DNA of 55,933 nucleotides, taken from a virus. The stretch covers positions 1 to 55,933 of the IMG/VR virus record IMGVR_UViG_3300044641_003944. One strand, given 5' to 3'. The notes beneath the pieces are model-generated. The model saw only the letters and a program-made list of their open reading frames with translations. It was not told the origin of the DNA and did no database searches. Both the position numbers and the translations under genes were made by a program. Shown here in pieces: positions 11,316 to 21,300 of the stretch. The stretch's first letter is position 1; each line of letters opens with the position of its first letter.

Positions 11316-12239
11316 ATGGCAGAAGTTTTTGTACCACTAAATCGATTCCAGTCAGTTGTAACAAATCTGACTGGTGAAGAAGATGAAATATATATAACAC
11401 CTTTAGGTGTATCATCAATTGTGCTATCAGCTCAAATTACAAATAATAGTTTGGTTACACAACCTGTAACTATTTTTGTAACATCAAATAGAGAATTACC
11501 TGTACCATCATTTGAAGGTCTTTATATTGGTTCTTCTTTTTATACTGGTTCTACATCTTTAGAAAATTTTAGTGGAAGTTTTGATAGCGCATCTGCACTT
11601 CTTACTTTGAATAGACAATTTATTCGTAAAGAAGTGGCAGCATACACATCATTTCAAAATAATTTGCAAGAAACTCCATTTACTTTTGTATCTTCTCGTT
11701 TTGAAGATTATGCATTAGGAGCAACTGATGCAGTTGCATACGATATAGCAAATTCAAAAACAATTAGAACGGATAAAGAGGCTAAAAATTATTTTTCAAA
11801 AAATGGTGTTAATACTATTAAAACTTTTTACGATGAAGAATATTCATCATCTTTATTTGCTTTAGATTATATCGGAAAATTAGCAGGACAAATTATAAAA
11901 AATCAATCAGTAACAGGTTCATCTGAAATTGGTAGATTATATCAAACAGCAGTAACTCAATCATTTAATTCAACGCTTGCTATAAGCGGTTCTGCATGGA
12001 GTGGTTCTAATTTTGTTATAACGGAATTATTGGGTGTTATAAGAGATACAATAGAAAATCCTAATTTGGTAGCACAACCACCCATAAAATTGGTAACAAA
12101 TGTAACTATACCATCTGCTGACTCACTTTCACCTGTTGTAAGTGGTAAATTGGTGTTAGAAGAAGGATATGGATTCATTGTATCGGGTTCAACTGACTTA
12201 AGTGTGATTCTTTCTTTACTTGAAAGTGCAAATGAATAA
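11316..12239 (+). CDS. Virion structural protein with nested RD-like module (307 aa)
   Basis: The start is the ATG after an A-rich leader (aaaagataaaataaaATGGC), 26 nt after the upstream giant gene, so the two are probably co-transcribed. The outer parts (about residues 20-55 and 260-305) match the 110-residue protein at 25291-25623: a YITP/YTTP turn, an IVLSAQITNN strand, then an IPS...GKLVLE-G half ending in LSLLE/VSVLE. Between them lies about 180 residues resembling one degenerate module of the giant upstream gene (NRQFIRKEVAAY, DAVAYDI, IGKLAGQIIKNQ). This suggests a beta-sandwich virion protein with an inserted helical domain. The structural role is inferred from context; no enzyme motif is visible. 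Confidence 0.65.
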   Translation: MAEVFVPLNRFQSVVTNLTGEEDEIYITPLGVSSIVLSAQITNNSLVTQPVTIFVTSNRELPVPSFEGLYIGSSFYTGSTSLENFSGSFDSASALLTLNRQFIRKEVAAYTSFQNNLQETPFTFVSSRFEDYALGATDAVAYDIANSKTIRTDKEAKNYFSKNGVNTIKTFYDEEYSSSLFALDYIGKLAGQIIKNQSVTGSSEIGRLYQTAVTQSFNSTLAISGSAWSGSNFVITELLGVIRDTIENPNLVAQPPIKLVTNVTIPSADSLSPVVSGKLVLEEGYGFIVSGSTDLSVILSLLESANE

Positions 12240-12258
12240 CGATATTATCATTGGGTAA

Positions 12259-12286
12259 TATTTATAAGGGATTCATTATATTTATA
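12259..12286 (+). promoter_or_regulatory. Tandem ATATTTATA candidate phage promoters
   Basis: Two copies of TATTTATA (12259-12266 and 12279-12286) lie 20 nt apart in the 67-nt gap before the 3759-residue fibre gene; the second ends 20 nt before its ATG. The same motif recurs before seven other starts. No TTTG is found 20 nt upstream, unlike the host-type promoters at 47478 and 47928. Confidence 0.5.
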
Positions 12287-12306
12287 AAAAAGCTGGAAAG
12301 TAACGA

Positions 12307-15300
12307 ATGGCAATTAGTAATCTATTAACAGGAAGGGTAAGGGTAGTTTCACCTAAAAATGTAACATCGGAAAGGTATCAGTTTTTGGATTTATCCCAAG
12401 CTGAACCAAATTTAGGTGTCCCAAATTTCTCCGCATCACTTTCTGGTTCTCCAGCTATTGTAGTATCGGATGACCAGGGTAATAGAGCATTTGTACGAAG
12501 TTTGGACTTAGATAGAGCAACTGGAGCATTTACAGGCTCATTTACTGGTTCATTTACTGGTTCTTATTTTGGAGATGGTTCTCAATTATTTAATTTACCT
12601 GGAGCAACATTTATAGCAAGTGGTTCGGCAACAGCATCATTTCAACAAGGTGATTTATTAATTAACACAAACACTAGAGTTCAGGGTGACCTTTACGTTG
12701 ATGATACAATTTATGCAGAAAGTTTAATTGTAAGTTATATATCATCTTCGGTAATATATTCATCTGGTTCAAACGTTTTTGGTGATAATTATAATGATAC
12801 GCAACAATTTACTGGTTCTGTATTAGTTAGTTCATCTATTATTGTAAATGATATAACTGCATCTCAATCAATTAGTGGTTCATTCACGGGTTCTTTCTTT
12901 GGAGATGGTAGAGATATATTCAATTTACCACAAGCTACTAGATTAGTAACAGGTTCGGTAACGGCATCAGTAACACCCGAAGATGGATTTAAAGTAGTTT
13001 CAATTGATAGTGGTTCAACTTTTACTGGTTCTCTTTTTGTAAGTGGAAATATGACCATACCGTCTGGTAGTGGTTTCTTTAGTGGTAGTGGTGAGGGATT
13101 ATTCAATATTCCATTATCTGCACTTAATATAGACTCATTAGTAGCTAGTAGAATTGCAAGTGGTAGCGTTACGGCATCAGTTTCTCCAACCGAAGGATTT
13201 AAAGTATTATCGGTTGCAAGTGGTTCAACTTTCACTGGTTCTCTTTTTGTAAGTGGAAACGTTGTAATACCATCTGGTAGTGGATTCTTTAGTGGTAGTG
13301 GTGAAGGATTATTTAACATACCTTTATCTGCACTTAATATTGATTCGTTGGTATCAACTGAATTGGCAAGTGGTAGTGTAACGGCATCCGTTTCACCTGT
13401 ATTTGGTTTTAGAGTTGCATCACAAGAAAGTGGTTCTCAATTTACTGGTTCGATTAATATAAGTGGAAGTTTATTTGTAAGTCCTTTTAGTGGTTCACTA
13501 CAATTAGCATCTGGTTCAAATTACTATGGTGAGGGACAGTATTTAAGAAACATACCTCGTTCGGCATTAACTGAAGATGCATTAATATCAAATGAAATTA
13601 AATCTGGTTCGATAACGGCATCGGTATCTCCTGATTTTGGATTTAAAGTACAAACTCCATTTACAGGCTCACAAATTGGTTCTCAATTCACTGGAAGTGT
13701 TGATGTAAGTGGAAGTGTTAAAGCATTTACATTTATTGGAGATGGTTCTCAATTAACAAATGTACAAGCAGCAGCTGCACCTAGAATAGAATCTGGTTCG
13801 GTAACTGCGTCTGTTTCACCTAATTTTGGATTTAGAGTAGAATCTGCACAAAGCGGTTCTGAATTTACGGGTTCAATTGAAGTAAGTGGTTCTATATTCT
13901 TAAATTCGGGTTCTTTTTATTCTGGTAGTGGTGAAAGATTATTTAATATACCAAGAGCAGCTTTAACACCAGACGCTTTGTTGAGTGTTGAGATTAAAAG
14001 TGGTAGTGTAACTGCATCGGTTTCTCCTCAATTTGGATTTAGAGTTGAATCTGCGGATAGTGGTTCTGAATTTACTGGTAGTGTTGATATAAGCGGTTCT
14101 ATATTCTTAAACTCTGGGTCTTTTTATTCTGGTAGTGGTAGGGGATTATTTGATATACCTCGTTCAGCACTTGCTCCTGATGCACTTATATCAAATTTAA
14201 TTGCAAGTGGTTCGGTTACTGCATCAGTAACTCCTGATTTCGGATTTACAGTAGATTCATTAGAAAGTGGTTCTAGATTTACAGGTTCTCTTTTTGTAAG
14301 TGGAAATATTGAAATTCTTACTGGTTCATTTAGTGGTAGTGGTAAGAATTTAAGAGAAATTCCATTAACAGCTATACCTGATTTAGACCTTTCAAAAATT
14401 GGTAGTGGTTCGGTAACAGCATCGATTAGACCTAATGAAGGATTTAGAGTAAATACATTCTCTACATTTACTGGTAGTATGCTAATATCGGCATCGGCTA
14501 TATATCTACCAAGCGAATCAATACAAACTGTATTTAACGTAACTAATAGTGGAATTAGTCAGTATGTTTTTAGCGGAGCAGCTATTGGTACTAACCCAAC
14601 ATTAACTTTAGTAAGAGGTATTACTTATACCTTTAACGTAAATGCACCTGGTCATCCATTTTGGATTAAAACAATACAAACAACTGGTACTGGAGATGCA
14701 TATAGTACTGGTGTAACAAATAATGGTGATGATGTTGGTGTAATTACATTTACACCAGCCAACGATTCACCATCACGATTATATTATATTTGTCAAAATC
14801 ATTCAGCGATGAATGGTGTGATTGATATAGTAGATGGTATATTACAAAGAGGTCCTGATGTTACAATTAGTGGTAGTTTATTCGTAAGTGATAGAATTGT
14901 AGCAAGAGAAGTAACGGCATCAATAAGTGCATCTTATATTCAAGGTGATGGTGCTGGATTATTTAATATACCACGTTCGGCATTCACTGGTGATTCATTT
15001 AGAATCGCATCTGGTTCTGTAACTGCATCTGTTTCTCCTGTATTTGGATTTAAAGTAGAATCTACTGAAAGAGGTTCTGAACTTTCTGGAAGTGTTAAAG
15101 TAAGTGGTTCAATCGTTGCATCATCTGTAACGGCTGTATCAATGAGTGCATTTGATATAAGTGGTTCTTTCCAGGGTGATGGTAGTAGATTAACCAATAT
15201 TGTAATTCCACCATTGGAAACTACACAAATAGCTAGTGGTTCGGTAACCGCATCGGCTATACCTGATAAAGGATTTGTTGTATTTTCACCAACCAATGGT

Positions 15301-18300
15301 TCACAATTTACAGGTTCTATTTTTATAAGTGGTAGTAGAGGTGTTGAACTTACGTCTGGTTCATCTTTTAGTGGTAGTGGTGCTAGGTTATTCGATATTC
15401 CTAGAACTGCATTGGCGCCGGACGCATTGGATACAAATAGAATTCTTTCTGGTTCGGTAACAGCATCGGTAACTCCTGATTTTGGATTTAGAGTTCAATC
15501 AACTGAAAAGGGTTCACAATTTAGTGGTTCATTATTCCTAAGTGGGTCTGTATTTTTAAGAACTGGTTCATTTAGTGGTAGTGGTAGACAATTATTTGAT
15601 ATACCAGTAGCTGCACTTTCTGATTTAGATACATCAAAAATATTTAGTGGTTCTGTAACTGCATCTGTATCTCCAAACTTTGGATTTGTAGTAACATCAG
15701 TAGCAAGCGGTTCTACAATTAACGGAAGTTTAGTAGTAAGTGGAAGTACTAGATTTAGAATGGGAGTATCCGCATCAGTATTTAGTGGTAGTGGTGCTGG
15801 TTTAACCGATATTCCATTTTCAGCACTTTCTCAAGAATTATTTAGAATCGCAAGTGGTTCTGTAACAGCTTCGGCATTGCCTGATAGAGGTTTTGTAGTT
15901 GAATCTGAATTGGTAGGTTCTGAATTTACTGGTAGTGTTGATATAAGTGGTAGTTTAATAATAACGGCAACTTCAGGCGCATTGGTATTAGGTTCATCAT
16001 CCGCATACTATGGTGAAGGTACTTATTTAAGAAATATTCCTAGAAATGCTCTTAGTGAAGATGCATTAATATCAACTGAAATCAAATCAGGTTCAGTAAC
16101 GGCATCGGTATCACCTAACTTTGGATTTGTAGTAAAATCGGCAGAAAGCGGTTCTGAATTTACTGGTTCGATTGATGTAAGTGGAAGTGTAACTGTAAAG
16201 AGTGGTTCATTCTTTATTGGTGATGGTAGATTCCTTAACAATATTACACTTGCTAACTTAGCAATTGATTCAACAAAAATATTTAGTGGAAGTGCAACTG
16301 CATCAATATCACCGAGCGAAGGATTTAAAGTAAATACTCATTCTAGATTTGATGGTAGTTTTATAGTATCATCATCAACAAGACCTACTCCTGATTATTT
16401 GTTAAATACTACATTTTTAGTAACAAATGATGGAAGTAGTGCTTATAATATAAGTGATACAATAATAAGTGGTTCTAATCCAACAATAACTTTAGTAAAA
16501 GGAGTAACTTATACTTTCAATGTAAATGCATCTGGACATCCATTCTACATTAAGACAGTAAATTCAATTGGAACTGCAAACGCATATAATACTGGTGTAA
16601 CAAATAATGGTGATGATGTTGGGGTAATAATTTTTACACCACCATCTGATGCACCTAACGTATTATATTATAACTGCCAACTACATTCATCTATGTTTGG
16701 TGTGATTAATATAGTTGATGAAATCACAACACCAGCAACAATCCAATTTATTGGAAATACTAAAATAGAAGGTAATTTAACGGCATCTATGTTTAGCGGT
16801 AGTGGTAGAGGGTTATTTGATATACCTCGTTCTGCCATAACAGAAGATTCGGTTAGAATAGCAAGTGGTAGTGTAACTGCGTCTGTATCACCTGAAAGTG
16901 GATTTTTAGTTGAGTCTGTTATTAGTGGTTCTACGTTTAGTGGTAGTGTTGTTGTATCGGGTAGTATGTTCTTGAACTTTACGTCTGGTGCACTTTATAT
17001 AGATTCATCCTCTGGACTTTATTCGGATGGACAATTCTTAAGAAACATACCTAGGTCAGCATTAACTGAAGATGCGTTAATATCTACTGAAATTAAGAGC
17101 GGTAGCGTAACAGCATCAGTAGCACCTGATTATGGATTTAGAGTAATAACCGATTCAACTTCATCAATTGATGAATTTGGTGTATATACTACACAAATTG
17201 GTTCTAGATTTACTGGTAGTGTTGATGTAAGTGGTAGTTTATTTATAAATGAAGTTAGTGGAGCAATATATTTACAATCATCTTCAAATTATTATGGTGA
17301 AGGTAGGTATCTAAGAAATATACCTAGGTCAGCACTAACGGAAGATGCACTTATTAGTACTGAAATAAAATCAGGTTCAGTAACCGCATCGGTAACACCT
17401 GATGAAGGATTTAGAGTTATTACTGATAGAACTGGTTCACAAATTGGTTCTCAATTTACTGGTTCTGTTAATATAAGTGGTTCTCTTATTTCAGATGATG
17501 TAACTGCTAGAGGGTTCTTCTTTGGAGATGGTAGATTTATTACCAATGTACAAGCGGCAGCAGCACCTTTAATAGCTAGTGGTTCAGCAACCGCATCAGT
17601 AGCAAGTGGAGAATCATTTGTAGTAATAACCTCAAAAACAGGTTCGCAAATTGGTTCTGAATTTACTGGTTCGATTGGAGTAAGTGGTTCGGTTTCCGCA
17701 TTTGATGTAACATCAACTGGATTCTTTTTTGGTGATGGTAGATTTATCACTAATGTAGTAGCAACCGCAGCACCATTCATAGCTAGTGGTTCAGCAACGG
17801 CATCGGTAGCAAACGGATTTGATTTTAGAGTAATAACTGCAGCAACTGGTTCGGAAGTTGGTTCTGAATTTACTGGTTCGGTTTCTGTAAGTGGTTCATT
17901 GACCGCTGATGATTTAACGGCAAGAGGATTCCTTTTTGGTGATGGTAGATTCATTACCAATGTACAAGCAGCAGCAGCTCCGTTGATAGCAAGTGGTTCG
18001 GCAACTGCATCCGTACAAAGCGGTGATACTTTTAGAGTAGTAACTGCACCTTTATCTGGTTCATATCGTTCTCAATTCACATCATCCGTAGCAATTAGTG
18101 GTTCAATAACTGCATCTATTTACTTTGGTGATGGTGGCGGATTATTTAACATTCCACCTGATGCGATTGAAAATTTAGAGTTAGCTAAAATTAACTCTGG
18201 GTCTGGATTTGCACAAATTGACCCTACTAAGTTAGAAGTAAACGTACCAATAACAGCATCTCGTTACGATGGAGATGGTAGTGGATTATTTAACATTCCA

Positions 18301-21300
18301 CCTGAAGCGTTGGATGACCTTAAGATTGATAGAATTCAATCTGGTTCGTTTGAAGCCGTAATTTCTCCAAATAGAGGATTGGAAATTGGAACTAGAACAT
18401 TCGTGTCTGGTAACTTAAGTGTTAGTGGTGGATTATTTGTGACTGGTGGAAATGTAACTGTATCTTCTGGTTCATCGTTTATTGGTGATGGTAGTGGTTT
18501 GACAAATATTAATATTGCAAACTTATCATTTGAAACATCTTTATTACAATCAGGTTCGGCAATAGCTAGAATATCTCCAAATTTTGGATTTGTAGTAAAT
18601 ACATCATCTTTGATTGATGGTAATTTAGTAGTATCAAATAAAATAACTGCAAGTAATTTAATATTTGCACCATTATTTACTGGTTCTTTCTTAGGTACTT
18701 ATAATTTCCAAGGAGTAGGTCCTACCGCATCCGCAGAATATGATATTTTAAGATTTGATACTGATAGAGGATATTTTGTACCTCAACCTGAAACATCATT
18801 AACTGAAACTGTATCATTCAATAGTGTAAGCGATTTAACTATCGTACACAACTTGGGAATTAGATACCCAATGGTACAGGTATATGCAACTGGTTCTGAA
18901 GACCAATTATTGCCTGGTCAAATTATTTCAATTGATGATGACACAATCCAAATTAAATTTGCTGGATTAACATCTGGACATGTTGTAATTGGTAGTGGTG
19001 GTTCTCTAATTAATGGAACAATAAATGGTGATAGAGTATTTGGACCAGTACTATCAGCATCTTATGCAGTAACTGCGGAATTTGCAAAAACTGTAGCTGG
19101 ATTTGATTCGGCATCATTAGCAAATTTATCAGCATCATTGAGTGATACTGCTCAATATGTAAGAAATAATCAAACATCATCAATGTCTGTATTTAGTGCA
19201 GTAAGTTCTTCTTACGCATTAACTGCATCTTATATTGAAAATTTAAGTGGATTAAATCTAACTGATTATGTAAGAAATGATAGAACATCATCAATGACAG
19301 TTTTATCAGCATCATTCGCTAGAACGGCATCTTACGCATTATTCGCACAAAATGCATCAAATGTAGATACAACAAACTTTGTTCAGAATTCACAAACTGC
19401 ATCAATGTTGGTTGGTACTGCTTCATTAGCATATACTGCATCTTACGCTCTTTACGCTCTAAATGCGGAAGGAGTAAATACGGCATCATTCTTACAAGTA
19501 AATAAAGACAGTAGTATTAACGCAAACTTAACTGTTAGTGGAAGTTTGGGAGTTAGTGGTAGTTTATTATTACAAAGTTTACAAACTGGTTCATCCGAAG
19601 ATGTTGTAATTTGGAATAGTGTAACAAAGAAATTAGAAAGAAGAAATATAGTAGCGGCAGTTGGTTCTTCTGGAACTGGTGGTACTTCTGGGTTAGATGG
19701 TACTGCTGGTTCATCTGGTTCTTCTGGAACTAGCGGAACATCTGGTTCTTCTGGAACAAGTGGTACTTCTGGTTCTGCTGGAAGTAGTGGAAGTAGTGGT
19801 ACAAGCGGACAAGATGGTTCTTCTGGTTCTTCTGGAAGTAGCGGTAGTAGTGGTTCGAGTGGTAGCAGTGGTTCTTCTGGAAGTAGTGGAAGTAGTGGTT
19901 CAAGCGGTAGCAGTGGAACAAGCGGTAGTAGTGGAACGAGTGGTAGTAGTGGAACGAGTGGTACAACTGGTTCAAGTGGTACTTCTGGTAGCAGTGGTAC
20001 TTCTGGTAGTAGTGGTTCAAGCGGTTCGAGTGGTAGCAGTGGTTCAAGCGGTACTACTGGGTCATCTGGCTCTTCTGGTTCATCAGGAAGTAGTGGAAGT
20101 AGTGGAAGTTCTGGAACAAGCGGTACATCTGGTACATCTGGTACATCAGGAACGTCTGGCACATCGGGAACTTCTGGAACATCTGGTTCAAGTGGAAGTG
20201 GTGGTTCATCGGGAACTTCTGGTACAAGCGGAACATCAGGAACATCAGGCTCTTCTGGTTCATCCGGCTCATCTGGTAGTGGTGGAACTTCTGGTAGTGG
20301 TGGAACAAGTGGTTCATCTGGAAGTGGTGGCACAAGCGGAAGCGGTGGAACATCAGGAACTTCTGGTACAAGCGGAAGTGGCGGAACTTCTGGTTCAAGC
20401 GGAAGTGGAGGAACTTCTGGTAGTGGTGGAACGACTGGTTCTGCTGGTACATCAGGAACTTCTGGGTCTTCAGCAACAGCTGGTACTGGTGGTACATCTG
20501 GTACTTCTGGAACAAGCGGAACTTCTGGAACAAGCGGAAGTGGAGGTACATCGGGCACAAGCGGAAGTGGTGGTACATCGGGTACTTCTGGTAGTGATGG
20601 TTTGAGTGGAACTTCGGGAACTTCTGGTACGTCTGGTACAAGTGGTAGTGGTGGTACATCGGGAACTTCTGGTACAAGTGGCACAACGGGCTCGGCAGGT
20701 ACATCAGGAACTTCTGGTTCATCTGGAAGTAGTGGTACATCGGGTACAAGTGGTGAAGATGGAACTTCTGGAACTAGTGGAAGTAGTGGAAGTAGTGGAA
20801 CATCAGGTACAACAGGTAGTAGCGGAACTTCTGGTTCTTCTGGAACATCTGGGTCATCTGGAAGTAGTGGTTCTTCTGGAAGTAGTGGTACTTCTGGTAC
20901 TACGGGTTCAAGCGGTACTTCTGGAACTAGCGGTACGTCTGGTACAAGCGGAACGGATGGTACAAGTGGTACATCTGGGTCAAGCGGTAGTAGTGGTACT
21001 TCTGGTACAACAGGTTCATCTGGGTCAAGCGGTAGCAGCGGTACATCGGGTACAAGCGGAACGGATGGTACAAGTGGTACATCTGGTTCTGCTGGAAGTA
21101 GTGGAACATCCGGAACAAATGGTTCGGCTGGAACATCAGGTTCGTCTGGTTCAAGTGGTACATCTGGAACTGATGGTACAAGTGGTTCAAGTGGTTCTTC
21201 GGGAACTTCTGGTTCAACTGGAACTGATGGAACTTCTGGAACAACAGGTTCTGATGGAACTTCTGGAACAAGTGGTTCTGATGGTAGCAGTGGAACAAGC

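Noticed and set aside
12241-12258. Weak hairpin ATATTA/TAATAT after the 307-residue gene
   Set aside because: Only six A-T pairs and no T run; not credible as a terminator.
17240-17247. TATTTATA inside the giant fibre gene (another at about 33829)
   Set aside because: It falls in codons for LFIN with no gene start after it; in AT-rich DNA chance copies are expected, so only intergenic ones were annotated.
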